This document shows, one piece after another, positions 32,808 to 41,142 of a DNA stretch of 44,135 bases. The stretch is from an uncultured Pelagibacteraceae bacterium (GTDB taxonomy: Bacteria; Pseudomonadota; Alphaproteobacteria; Pelagibacterales; Pelagibacteraceae): assembly GCA_902599665.1 (NCBI GenBank), contig CACKGK010000011.1, positions 1-44,135 on the forward strand, given 5' to 3'. A model generated the notes under the pieces. It searched no databases. It saw only the letters and a list, made by a program, of their open reading frames with translations, and was not told where the DNA came from. Made by a program: the position numbers and the translations under genes. Positions within the stretch are counted from its first letter, which is position 1, and every line of letters starts with the position of its first letter.

Positions 32808-35030
32808 ATGAAAATTAACAAAGTTGTTGTAATAGGTTCAGGGACGATGGGGAGCGGAATAGCTGCTCAACTATGTAATGCAAATGTTCCAGTTACATTA
32901 CTAGATTTAACAACAGAAATATCTGAGAAAGCTAGAGAAAGAATTCTAAAATCAAGACCTCCTTTATTAGTCGATAAATCTAAAATCAATAATATTAATG
33001 TTGGTAACATAAATGATAACTTTAATGAAGTTGGTGAGGCTGACTGGATTGTTGAAGCTGTTGTAGAAAGAATTGATATCAAACATAATATTTATGAAAA
33101 AATTTTTAAAGAAAGAAAAAAAGGGTCAATTGTATCCTCGAATACATCTTCTATTCCAATCAAAGTACTTTCGGAAAAACTTTCAAATGAAGAAAAAAAA
33201 GACTTTTGTATAACTCACTTTTTTAATCCAGTTAGATATATGGATTTATTAGAAATTGTGAAAAATGAAAATAATGATTTAGAACAGATAAATTCACTTA
33301 AAAATTTTTGTGAAAAAGATTTAGGAAAAGGAACTTTAATCTGTAACGATACGCCAGGCTTCTTAGGAAATAGGATAGGTGTCTATGCCATGCAAGTAGC
33401 AATGACAGAAGCATTCAAAATGAAACTAACAATTGAAGAAGCTGATGCAATTTTTGGTCGACCAATGGGAATACCAAAAACTGGTGTTTTTGGACTCTAT
33501 GATTTGATCGGTATTGATTTAATGGCTGATGTTTTAAAAAGTTTTATAAAAGAACTTCCCGAATCAGATGATTTTCAAGTTGTTGCTAAAGAAATACCAC
33601 TTGTAAAAAAACTTATCGAAACTGGTTATACAGGAAGAAAAGGCAAAGGTGGATTTTATAGAATGAATAAAACTGATGGTAAAAAAGTTCTCGAAGGTAT
33701 CAATTTAGAAACGGGTGAATATTCAATATCACATAAGTTTAATCTAGGATCAGAAAAGATGGATATAGTTAACTTAATCAATAGAAAAGATAAATATGGT
33801 GAATATGCCTGGTCTGTATTATCAAAAATTATTAAATATGCATCTTCATTGGTTCCAGGGATAACTGATAAATTTAATGATATTGATGAAGCAATGAGAC
33901 TAGGTTTTAATTGGTCTAAAGGACCTTTCGAAATGTTAAAAGAAATTGGAGTTAAGAATTTTTTTGAAAGATTAGATAATTTTGAAAATAATAAGTTTCT
34001 TGAGGATTTATCTAAAAGTAAAGACGAAAACTTTTATGGGGAAAGACAACAATATACTGATTTAGAAACTCTTGGAAAAATTAAACCTAAAGCACTCAAA
34101 TTAGATAAAAACAACTCAGCTGAAATTTATCGATTCAATGATTTTAATATTGTTGAATTTACCACAAAAGCTAATGCATTAGATTATGACTCAATGGATA
34201 GTCTAAAAAATGCAACTGATAAACCACTTATAATTATAAATGAAGCAATGCAGTTTTCTGCTGGAGTAAACTTATCTTATACAATGAATTTTGCAGACAA
34301 GGGTGATTTTAAATCTATTGAAAAGTTTGTTAAATATTTTCAAGAAACTTGTAAACATTTAAAGTATTCAAAATTTCCCGTTGTTTCAGCTCCATCTGGC
34401 TTAGCATTAGGTGGTGGTTTTGAAGTTTTATGTCAAAGTAATTTTGTAGCTTCTCATACAAATATTGTTGTTGGTCTTGTAGAAACAATGGTTGGATTAA
34501 TCCCAGCTGGCGGTGGATGCAAAGAGATGTTATGGCGATGGTCTCAAACAGAGGAAGCCAAGAATGATCCTGATTATGCACCTCTTAAAGTATTTGATAT
34601 TATTGGTTACGCAAAAACTGCAACCTCTCCAATTGAAGCTGAGCCATTAAAATACTTAAGACCTGAGGATAAAAAAATAATGAGTAGAAATAGTTTATTA
34701 TCAGTTTCAAAAGAAATTATTCAACAAAATAAAGATTTTACTCCACCAAATGAAGTTTCTTTCAATCTATCTGGAAAAAAAGTTTATGAAAAAATGATAC
34801 AAATGTTAGAGAAATTATATAATGATAAAATTATACTTGATCATGGTATGGAAGTTGGAAAAGAATTGGCAAAAGTTTTGAGTGGTGGAGATACTACTTT
34901 GGAACATACTTTATCAGAGGATGACTTGTATAAGCTTGAGTTAGATGCGTTTATGAAATTAATTGAAACAGAAAAAACTCAAGATAGAATAAAACACACT
35001 TTAGCCACTGGAAAACCACTAGTTAATTAA
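32808..35030 (+). CDS. 3-hydroxyacyl-CoA dehydrogenase / enoyl-CoA hydratase, FadN-type domain order
   Basis: This 740-residue protein starts with the NAD-binding domain (VVVIGSGTMGSGIAAQL, Gly10-Gly17), continues with the 3-hydroxyacyl-CoA dehydrogenase domains (ITHFFNPVRYMDLLEIV; NDTPGFLGNRIG; second half at about 300-390), and ends with a crotonase-like domain from about 430 (APSGLALGGGFEVLCQSNFVASHTN, GLVETMVGLIPAGGG). This order, dehydrogenase first and hydratase last, is that of Bacillus FadN, not of E. coli FadB. It carries out two consecutive beta-oxidation steps. The thiolase that would complete the cycle is at 19074-20198 in a different operon. The catalytic His of the dehydrogenase (THFFNP) and the hydratase Glu (LVETM) appear intact. 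Confidence 0.9.
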   Translation: MKINKVVVIGSGTMGSGIAAQLCNANVPVTLLDLTTEISEKARERILKSRPPLLVDKSKINNINVGNINDNFNEVGEADWIVEAVVERIDIKHNIYEKIFKERKKGSIVSSNTSSIPIKVLSEKLSNEEKKDFCITHFFNPVRYMDLLEIVKNENNDLEQINSLKNFCEKDLGKGTLICNDTPGFLGNRIGVYAMQVAMTEAFKMKLTIEEADAIFGRPMGIPKTGVFGLYDLIGIDLMADVLKSFIKELPESDDFQVVAKEIPLVKKLIETGYTGRKGKGGFYRMNKTDGKKVLEGINLETGEYSISHKFNLGSEKMDIVNLINRKDKYGEYAWSVLSKIIKYASSLVPGITDKFNDIDEAMRLGFNWSKGPFEMLKEIGVKNFFERLDNFENNKFLEDLSKSKDENFYGERQQYTDLETLGKIKPKALKLDKNNSAEIYRFNDFNIVEFTTKANALDYDSMDSLKNATDKPLIIINEAMQFSAGVNLSYTMNFADKGDFKSIEKFVKYFQETCKHLKYSKFPVVSAPSGLALGGGFEVLCQSNFVASHTNIVVGLVETMVGLIPAGGGCKEMLWRWSQTEEAKNDPDYAPLKVFDIIGYAKTATSPIEAEPLKYLRPEDKKIMSRNSLLSVSKEIIQQNKDFTPPNEVSFNLSGKKVYEKMIQMLEKLYNDKIILDHGMEVGKELAKVLSGGDTTLEHTLSEDDLYKLELDAFMKLIETEKTQDRIKHTLATGKPLVN

Positions 35031-35037
35031 ATTTATT

Positions 35038-35166
35038 ATGTCGAAAAAACCAACAAAAAAACAAGTAGATACAGCTACAAAAATTCTAATTTCTTGGAAA
35101 AAGAAAATGCCATATTATTACGCAACTGCAATAATAATAGTTTTTTTAATTGTATTGTTCCAATAA
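35038..35166 (+). CDS. Small single-helix membrane protein (42 residues)
   Basis: An open frame of 42 codons starts 7 bases after the FadN-type gene. The N-terminal half is lysine-rich and hydrophilic (MSKKPTKKQVDTATKILI), the C-terminal half one hydrophobic helix (YYYATAIIIVFLIVLF), giving a tail-anchored or bitopic peptide. Its last 21 bases overlap the convergent cyclophilin gene. The basic/hydrophobic split and operon-like spacing argue for a real gene, but its length and the AT-rich setting leave doubt. I do not recognise a family. Confidence 0.5.
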   Translation: MSKKPTKKQVDTATKILISWKKKMPYYYATAIIIVFLIVLFQ

Positions 35167-35799
35167 TTTTAAATCACTTAAGAAATCTGGTCTTAAAACA
35201 TATTCTGTCTTATCTGAGGATTTAATTTTAGTTAATGCATCCAATCCATAAATAACTTTACCAATTGGTGTATATTCTCCTTTAAATAAAGGTACATCTT
35301 TTAATAAAATAAAAAATTCACTATCTTCAGTATTGAATTCATCACCTCTAACTAAACCTACGCTACCAGCATTAAACTCAAATGTAATATTTATTTCAGA
35401 GTTAATTGGACCAAGTTTTGATTTACCACTACCCACTCTGAAATAATCTATATTTTCTATGTTACCAAATTCTAAATCTCCTGCTTGCAATAATGTGTTT
35501 TTGATAACTCTATAAAAAGCTGATCCATCATAATCTCCATTTGATATAAAAAATTTAAACCTTTCTACAGAATTTGGAGATAAATTTGGTAAAAGCTCAA
35601 TAATAACCATACCGCATTCTACATTCATAATTGCAATATTATTTTTATTTGGGAAATTGATTTTTTTTAAATCTATTTTATCGACAAAAAGGCACTTATT
35701 TTTAATTGTGTAAAAAAATACAAACGAAGTAATTGCAAGTAAAATTAAAAAAATAAATAATATTTTTTCTCCTGTTGATGCTTTTATTTTTTTTATCAT
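35146..35799 (-). CDS. Membrane-anchored cyclophilin-type peptidyl-prolyl isomerase
   Basis: This 217-residue protein starts with a basic stretch and one hydrophobic helix (ILFIFLILLAITSFVFFYT, about 13-31), followed by a cyclophilin domain facing the periplasm. Landmarks are CGMVIIELLPNLSPNSVERFKFF, SAFYRVIKNTLLQAGD (equivalent of FHRVIxxFMIQGGD, keeping the catalytic Arg and the Gln), GSVGLVRG, EFFILL and TPIGKVIYGLDAL. The domain is diverged; the usual Trp/His near the drug site is absent. Cyclophilins accelerate proline isomerisation in protein folding, here presumably of envelope proteins. The gene follows the HExxH-protein gene by 6 bases in the same operon. Confidence 0.78.
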   Translation of the reverse strand: MIKKIKASTGEKILFIFLILLAITSFVFFYTIKNKCLFVDKIDLKKINFPNKNNIAIMNVECGMVIIELLPNLSPNSVERFKFFISNGDYDGSAFYRVIKNTLLQAGDLEFGNIENIDYFRVGSGKSKLGPINSEINITFEFNAGSVGLVRGDEFNTEDSEFFILLKDVPLFKGEYTPIGKVIYGLDALTKIKSSDKTEYVLRPDFLSDLKLLEQYN

Positions 35800-35805
35800 A
35801 AATGA

Positions 35806-36528
35806 TTATAAATTATTTATCTTTTTTATTTTGGACTCTATAAATTCAGCTTTTTTAAATATTATTGGATCGATTTTTTTAATTTTTTCTAAATTTTTAT
35901 TATCTGTAATTAAAAAAGAATAGACTTCAGCCATATCCTCTGATGGTATTGTCTTAGAGTATTCGGTTAAAAAACCATCTGTATTTTTGTAAATATCTAA
36001 GCCTAATTTATCTGTACATGTAGAACAATCTGCATATTTAAAACCTTTTTTATTTAAATTTGACCAAGCTTCTTCATTAAATATTTCTGGAAAACTATCA
36101 TGTATTAGATGAAACACTTCATGATGTATAACTCTTTCAAAATGTTTCTCATTAAACTCTAGATCCAATATTAATGTTCTTTTATTTAAATCAGGTATCC
36201 CAGCTGTATTTATTTTTGATATGTATAGATTTTGACAAAGAACTATAAATCTTAAATTTATTTTTTTTAAAAATTCATAATCGTAAATATCTAAATTTCT
36301 CTTTATCAATAAAAATTTATTGTCTAAGTTTTTTTCTCCTAGTTTATTACAACTAATATTACTCTGAACGCCAATTTTAAAATTTTTTTTAGCTGTTAAG
36401 TACTTAAGACCGTTTTTATTATTTAAACTAAAAGTTTTTAGGTTTGGAATCTTTAATAGATAATTAATCTCATCAGCTTTGAGTAAATTAAATTGAAATA
36501 TCAGCAATAAAATAAACAAAATTCTCAT
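35806..36528 (-). CDS. Secreted putative zinc metallopeptidase-like protein (HExxH)
   Basis: This 240-residue protein has a signal peptide (MRILFILLLIFQFNLLKA) and the motif HEVFH at 136-140, preceded by ERVIH and followed by LIHDSF. A downstream Glu in SEDMAEVYSFL is in a plausible position for a third zinc ligand, as in gluzincin- or DUF-type metallopeptidases. A short Cys-x2-Cys-like pair (YADCSTCTDK) is also present. I do not recognise a named family. It is co-transcribed with the periplasmic cyclophilin, suggesting a role in envelope protein maturation or turnover. The gene is divergent from the agmatinase-family gene. Confidence 0.65.
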   Translation of the reverse strand: MRILFILLLIFQFNLLKADEINYLLKIPNLKTFSLNNKNGLKYLTAKKNFKIGVQSNISCNKLGEKNLDNKFLLIKRNLDIYDYEFLKKINLRFIVLCQNLYISKINTAGIPDLNKRTLILDLEFNEKHFERVIHHEVFHLIHDSFPEIFNEEAWSNLNKKGFKYADCSTCTDKLGLDIYKNTDGFLTEYSKTIPSEDMAEVYSFLITDNKNLEKIKKIDPIIFKKAEFIESKIKKINNL

Positions 36529-36580
36529 TAAATAAATATAGAACTATATGCTAAAATAATATTACTTTAGAAAATGAAAA

Positions 36581-37540
36581 ATGAAAAAAGAAAAAAATAA
36601 AAACCCAAAACAGCCAGTGAGTGGTACTAAAGTTCCTAGATATGCTGGACCCTCAACATTTGCTAGGTTGCCTGAACTCAGAGATGTAGATAGTTGTGAT
36701 GTTGCCATTGTTGGAGTACCTTTTGATTCAGGAACTAGTTATAGACCCGGTGCAAGATTTGGACCACAAAGTATTAGACAAGCTTCAAGGCATTTAAGAA
36801 CAAATTATCACCCAAGTTATGATGTTGAACCATTTAAAGTACAACAAGTTGCAGATGCAGGAGATATTGCTTGTAATCCTTTTAATATTGACGAAGCAAT
36901 AAAACAAATTGAAGTTGGTGCAACAAATTTACTAGATAAAGTAGGAGGAATTATTAGTCTTGGAGGAGACCATACCATTGCAGTACCTTTACTTAGAGCA
37001 GCAAATAAAAAAAATAATGGACCTGTATCATTAGTGCATTTTGATGCTCATTTAGACACTTGGGATACTTATTTTGGGGCACCATACACACATGGAACGC
37101 CTTTTAGAAGAGCGCGTGAAGAAAATTTATTTTTAGACGATGCATCTATGCATGTTGGTATTAGAGGTCCATTGTACAGTAGAGATGATATAAAGAATGA
37201 TGAAAGTTTTGGCTTTAAAATAATTCATTGTGATGAATTTCAAACCGAGGGAACTGATAAAATTGCAGAAAGAATTAAAAAAAGAGTTGGGGATAATGCT
37301 TTGTACTTATCTATTGATATTGATGTTTTAGATCCTGCATTTGCACCAGGAACAGGAACACCTGAAATTGCAGGTATGACCACAAGAGAAATGGTAAATG
37401 TTCTTAGAGGGTTGTCAGGTCTAAATTTAATCTCAGCAGACGTGGTGGAGGTTGCACCAGCATATGATCATGCTGAAGTTACTTCTCTTGCAGCTGCTAC
37501 AATTGTTTACGAATTAACTAATTTATTTGCAAAATCATAA
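36581..37540 (+). CDS. speB: Agmatinase/guanidinobutyrase-family ureohydrolase
   Basis: The 319-residue protein has the dinuclear-manganese site of ureohydrolases: His131 (GGDHT), Asp155, His157 and Asp159 (DAHLD), Asp246 and Asp248 (SIDIDVLDPAFAPGTG). These enzymes release urea from agmatine, guanidinobutyrate, guanidinopropionate or related compounds; MHVGIRGPLYS sits in the loop that determines substrate. Agmatinase and guanidinobutyrase are not separable by eye, so the symbol is tentative. An upstream ATG at 36574 is in another frame and stops after eight codons, so 36581 is the start. The aldehyde dehydrogenase 20 bases downstream suggests removal of a guanidino or amino aldehyde in the same pathway. 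Confidence 0.85.
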   Translation: MKKEKNKNPKQPVSGTKVPRYAGPSTFARLPELRDVDSCDVAIVGVPFDSGTSYRPGARFGPQSIRQASRHLRTNYHPSYDVEPFKVQQVADAGDIACNPFNIDEAIKQIEVGATNLLDKVGGIISLGGDHTIAVPLLRAANKKNNGPVSLVHFDAHLDTWDTYFGAPYTHGTPFRRAREENLFLDDASMHVGIRGPLYSRDDIKNDESFGFKIIHCDEFQTEGTDKIAERIKKRVGDNALYLSIDIDVLDPAFAPGTGTPEIAGMTTREMVNVLRGLSGLNLISADVVEVAPAYDHAEVTSLAAATIVYELTNLFAKS

Positions 37541-37560
37541 GGAAAGGATAATTTGCGCGA

Positions 37561-38994
37561 ATGATTGAAAAGAAAAATTTTTATATTAATGGTTCATGGG
37601 TTTCACCAAAAAATCCAAAAGATATTAAAGTTGTTAATCCTGCAACTGAAAAAGATTGTGCAGTAATCTCATTAGGAGGTAAGGAAGATATTAACGATGC
37701 TGTATTAGCTGCGAAAGAGGCATTCAAAACCTGGGGTTTTTCATCAAAAGAGGAGAGACTTAGTTTATTAGAAAATTTTTACGCACTTTATAAAAAAAGA
37801 TGGAATGATATTACAGACGCAATTGTTCAAGAAATGGGTGCGCCAAAAGATTTTGCGTCAAAACTTCAAACAGGAACTGGTGCAAGTCATACAAAATCAT
37901 TTATTCGTTATTTAAAAGAATTTGAGTTTGAAAAACCACTTGGAGAACATGCTAAAAATCAAAGATTAATATATGAACCAAAAGGTGTTTGTGCGTTAAT
38001 TACGCCATGGAACTGGCCAATAAACCAAGTTACTTTAAAAGTTATTCCAGCTTTAGCTTCCGGATGTACCATGATTTTAAAACCTTCAGAGTTAGCACCT
38101 TTATCGGCAATTATAATTGCTGAACTAATTGATGAAGCAAAATTTCCAAAAGGAGTATTTAATTTAGTAAACGGAGATGGAGCAACTACTGGCGATGCAT
38201 TAACTAGTCATCCTGACGTGAATATGATTTCATTCACTGGTTCCACAAGAGCAGGAGCTTTGATTTCTCAAAATGCAGCTAAAGATTTTAAAAGAGTCAG
38301 TTTAGAACTCGGTGGAAAAGGAGCAAATATTATATTTAAAGATGCTGATGCTGAAGCAATTGAAAGAGGTGCTTTTAGATGTTTTAGAAATTCAGGGCAA
38401 TCTTGTAATGCCCCTACAAGAATGCTGGTTGAAAGACCAATTTATGATGAAGCTATTGAGAGACTTAAAAAATATGCAAGTGAATTTAAAGTAGACGATC
38501 CAAGTAAAGAGGGTGAGCATATAGGTCCTGTAATTTCAGATGTACAATTTAATAAAATTCAAGGCTTAATTCAAAAGGGAATAGACGAAGGTGCAAAATT
38601 AGTAGCAGGTGGACCAGGAAAACCTGAGGGATTAAAAGATGGTTATTATGTAAAACCAACAGTATTTGCGGATGTTAATAATAATATGGAGATTGCAAGA
38701 ACAGAGATTTTTGGACCAGTTTTATCTGTAATTCCATTTGAAACTGAGGAGGAGGCTATTCAGATTGCAAATGATACTGATTATGGGTTAACAAATTATA
38801 TTCAAACTCAAGATACAGAAAAAGTTCAAAGAGTTGCACGAAAACTTAGATCTGGAATGGTAGACGTTAATGGAGCTGGTATTGCAGTAGATGCTCCATT
38901 TGGAGGATTTAAACATTCTGGGATAGGTAGAGAAGCAGGAAAAGAAGGATTGCTTGAATTTCTTGAAGTTAAATCTGTAGGTGGCTGGAATTAA
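37561..38994 (+). CDS. NAD(P)-dependent aldehyde dehydrogenase (second copy)
   Basis: The protein has 477 residues and is paralogous to that at 9314-10744. Catalytic residues are Cys282 (NSGQSCNAP) and Glu249 (SLELGGKG), with the oxyanion Asn in TPWNWPINQ and SFTGSTRAG for the cofactor. It shares the N-terminal MIEKK-FYING-WVSP and the C-terminal LEFLEVKS-GGWN with its paralogue. A purine-rich Shine-Dalgarno (AAGGAAAGGA) overlaps the upstream stop, so it is an operon partner of the ureohydrolase; a guanidino- or aminobutyraldehyde substrate would fit. The 3' end overlaps the convergent ArgE-type gene by 4 bases. Confidence 0.88.
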   Translation: MIEKKNFYINGSWVSPKNPKDIKVVNPATEKDCAVISLGGKEDINDAVLAAKEAFKTWGFSSKEERLSLLENFYALYKKRWNDITDAIVQEMGAPKDFASKLQTGTGASHTKSFIRYLKEFEFEKPLGEHAKNQRLIYEPKGVCALITPWNWPINQVTLKVIPALASGCTMILKPSELAPLSAIIIAELIDEAKFPKGVFNLVNGDGATTGDALTSHPDVNMISFTGSTRAGALISQNAAKDFKRVSLELGGKGANIIFKDADAEAIERGAFRCFRNSGQSCNAPTRMLVERPIYDEAIERLKKYASEFKVDDPSKEGEHIGPVISDVQFNKIQGLIQKGIDEGAKLVAGGPGKPEGLKDGYYVKPTVFADVNNNMEIARTEIFGPVLSVIPFETEEEAIQIANDTDYGLTNYIQTQDTEKVQRVARKLRSGMVDVNGAGIAVDAPFGGFKHSGIGREAGKEGLLEFLEVKSVGGWN

Positions 38995-40178
38995 TTCAAA
39001 GATTTATTTTTTACGCCATCTAAAAAACTAATACATTTTTTTATTTCAGAAAGTTTTATAAATTCATCAATTTTATGAGCTTGTTTTATTGATCCTGGTC
39101 CACATACAACTGTACTTATTCCTATTTCTTGAAATAATCCTGCTTCAGTGCCAAACGAAACCACCTCTCTTGAATTGTCTCCAGTTATGCTTGAAACAAA
39201 CTCACATGCTTCAGAATTTGAAATTCTATCAAAACCAGTTATTTCACCAATAATATGTTTTTTTATTGAGGATTTAGGGTAAATTTTTTTCATTTCAGGT
39301 AATAGAGTTTCATTGGTGAATTTATCTATTTCTTTGTTTAAAAAAACTCCATCCTCTTTGATAACAGGCCTTGTTTCCCAGTTTACATGACATTTATCAG
39401 CAATAACATTATGTGCAATTCCTCCAAAAATTCCACCAACCTGTAAAGTAGAATATGGAGGATCGAATATAGAATCTTTTAGTTGTCTTTCTTTAAGTTT
39501 TGTTTTTAATTCTAGAAGTTTATTTACATATCTTGCAGCAAATTCAACAGCACTAACACCTTTATCCGGTTCTGAACTATGTCCAGCAAGGCCCTCAAAA
39601 TAAGTGGTATACTCATAACATCCTTTATGTGCATCTATGATTTTCATATTTGTAGGTTCACCTACAATACAAATACAATCTTTAATTTTTCTTTTTTTTA
39701 ACTCTTCAATTAAAATTGGAGCTCCTTTACATGCTGTTTCTTCATCAAAGGTAAATGAAAAATGAATATCTCTATCAAGATTTGATTTTGAGAAAATTGG
39801 TGCATAAGCCAAAACACATGCAATAAAACCTTTCATATCACATGATCCTCTTCCAAATAATTTATCCTCTTTAATTGTTGCGTCAAAAGGGTCTGTACTC
39901 CAACCCTTAGAAACTGGAACAACATCTGTATGTCCAGATAAAATAATTGGTTTTTTATTGCTATCTTTTTTTGCTTTTAATGTTGAAAAAAGATTAACTC
40001 TTTTTTTTTCTTCATCATAAGTTCTGAATGATATAGCGCCCAATGAACTCAAAATCTTATCACAATAGTCAATCAGTTGGTTATTATCTTCTCCAGAGAC
40101 TGTCTTAAATGCAATTAAATCTTTCAGTATTTCAATTGAATTGACATAAATATTTTCTAAATTATTTCCTGTACTCAT
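38991..40178 (-). CDS. argE: Acetylornithine deacetylase (M20 peptidase family, ArgE type)
   Basis: This 395-residue M20 metallohydrolase has the first zinc ligand region LSGHTDVVPVSKGWSTDPF, the bridging Asp in LFGRGSCDMKGFIACV, the catalytic Glu in FTFDEETACKGA and the late His in GPGSIKQAHKIDEFI. GRGSCDMKGF is the ArgE-type signature. The enzyme hydrolyses N-acetylornithine to ornithine in arginine biosynthesis. Because of the ectoine-like genes elsewhere, an N-acetyl-diaminobutyrate deacetylase function is an alternative, but known DoeB/EutE proteins belong to the AstE family, not M20. It is divergent from csaA (25-base spacer) and overlaps the aldehyde dehydrogenase by 4 bases. Confidence 0.83.
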   Translation of the reverse strand: MSTGNNLENIYVNSIEILKDLIAFKTVSGEDNNQLIDYCDKILSSLGAISFRTYDEEKKRVNLFSTLKAKKDSNKKPIILSGHTDVVPVSKGWSTDPFDATIKEDKLFGRGSCDMKGFIACVLAYAPIFSKSNLDRDIHFSFTFDEETACKGAPILIEELKKRKIKDCICIVGEPTNMKIIDAHKGCYEYTTYFEGLAGHSSEPDKGVSAVEFAARYVNKLLELKTKLKERQLKDSIFDPPYSTLQVGGIFGGIAHNVIADKCHVNWETRPVIKEDGVFLNKEIDKFTNETLLPEMKKIYPKSSIKKHIIGEITGFDRISNSEACEFVSSITGDNSREVVSFGTEAGLFQEIGISTVVCGPGSIKQAHKIDEFIKLSEIKKCISFLDGVKNKSLN

Positions 40179-40203
40179 TATTTTTTAATTATATATTAAA
40201 TTT

Positions 40204-40545
40204 ATGAAAGAACAAATAACCTACGAGATATATGACAAAGTAGATATTAGAGTGGGAACAGTAATATCGGTTAAAAAAAATGAAAAAGCTAGAAAGCCAT
40301 CACTTGTTGTCGAAGTAGATTTTGGCAATGAAATTGGAGTTAAGCAATCATCAGCACAAATCACTCACTATTATAATGAGGAGAATTTAGTTGGAAAACA
40401 AGTTATTGGAGTATGTAACTTTCCAGAAAAAAATATAGCTGGTGTTGTTTCTCAAGTTCTAATACTTGGATCTATTGATAAGGAAGGAAAAGTTGTACTT
40501 GTTCATCCTTCTCAAAAAGTAGATAATGGATTGCCTGTAGCCTAG
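40204..40545 (+). CDS. csaA: CsaA, tRNA-binding-domain chaperone-like protein
   Basis: The 113-residue protein consists of one EMAP/tRNA-binding OB-fold domain. Visible features are YDKVDIRVGTVISVKKNEKARKPS, EIGVKQSSAQITHYY, VGKQVIGVCNFPEKNIAGVVSQVLILG and VLVHPSQKVDNGLPV, all typical of CsaA. CsaA dimers bind tRNA and have been described as export-related chaperones in Bacillus; the role in alphaproteobacteria is not established. It is first of a plus-strand operon with a LysE-family exporter (2-base gap) and aconitase. Confidence 0.93.
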   Translation: MKEQITYEIYDKVDIRVGTVISVKKNEKARKPSLVVEVDFGNEIGVKQSSAQITHYYNEENLVGKQVIGVCNFPEKNIAGVVSQVLILGSIDKEGKVVLVHPSQKVDNGLPVA

Positions 40546-40547
40546 TA

Positions 40548-41138
40548 ATGCACCCAGAGTTACTGTCTCTTTGCTTGTTTATGTTTGTTACAAGCTGCTC
40601 TCCTGGTCCAAATAATATTGTTGCCTCACACTCAGGGTTTAATCATGGTTTTAAAAAAACAATTCCATTAATGCTAGGTGTAATATTTGGTTTTACATTT
40701 ATGCTTGCAGTAGTAAATTTTGGATTGATTAAAATTTTTAATCTTTATCCAATAATTCAAAAAATTCTAATATTCACAGGAACAATTTTTTTAATTTATT
40801 TATCTTATAAAATCTCATTTTCTAAATCTTCGAGTGAAAATGGAAGTTTAAAACCAGTCAATTTTATTGAGACTTTTTTATATCAATTTTTAAATCCCAA
40901 AGGAGTAATTGTTGCAATTATTGCTGTCTCTACTTATATAGAGTCTGGTAACAAATTTATAATTTACTCAATTTGGCTATTGGCAATTGCCTTTTTATTT
41001 GCGGTAATAAGTATAATTTTTTGGACATTAATCGGAAAATATATGAGGAAATTCGCGACAAATGAGAAATTTATAAAATGGTTTAATTATGTTATGTCGA
41101 CACTTTTATTAAGCTGTATAGCAACATTTTATTACTAA
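40548..41138 (+). CDS. LysE/RhtB-family exporter
   Basis: This 196-residue membrane protein has six predicted helices and the LysE-family motif SPGPNNIVASHSGFNHG in helix 1, followed by GVIFGFTFMLAVVNFG. The later FLYQFLNPKGVIVAI segment is also typical. The family exports amino acids or related compounds. Substrate is unknown. It is encoded between csaA (2-base gap) and aconitase (4-base gap), and shows no obvious regulatory gene nearby. Confidence 0.87.
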   Translation: MHPELLSLCLFMFVTSCSPGPNNIVASHSGFNHGFKKTIPLMLGVIFGFTFMLAVVNFGLIKIFNLYPIIQKILIFTGTIFLIYLSYKISFSKSSSENGSLKPVNFIETFLYQFLNPKGVIVAIIAVSTYIESGNKFIIYSIWLLAIAFLFAVISIIFWTLIGKYMRKFATNEKFIKWFNYVMSTLLLSCIATFYY

Positions 41139-41142
41139 AATT

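Noticed and set aside
35050-35166. The AT-rich convergent junction as a terminator
   Set aside because: There is a poly-T stretch but no adjacent stable stem; the region is better explained as the coding end of the small membrane peptide.
36574-36600. Upstream ATG before the ureohydrolase gene
   Set aside because: It is in a different frame and reaches a stop after eight codons; too short to support as a leader peptide without conservation data.
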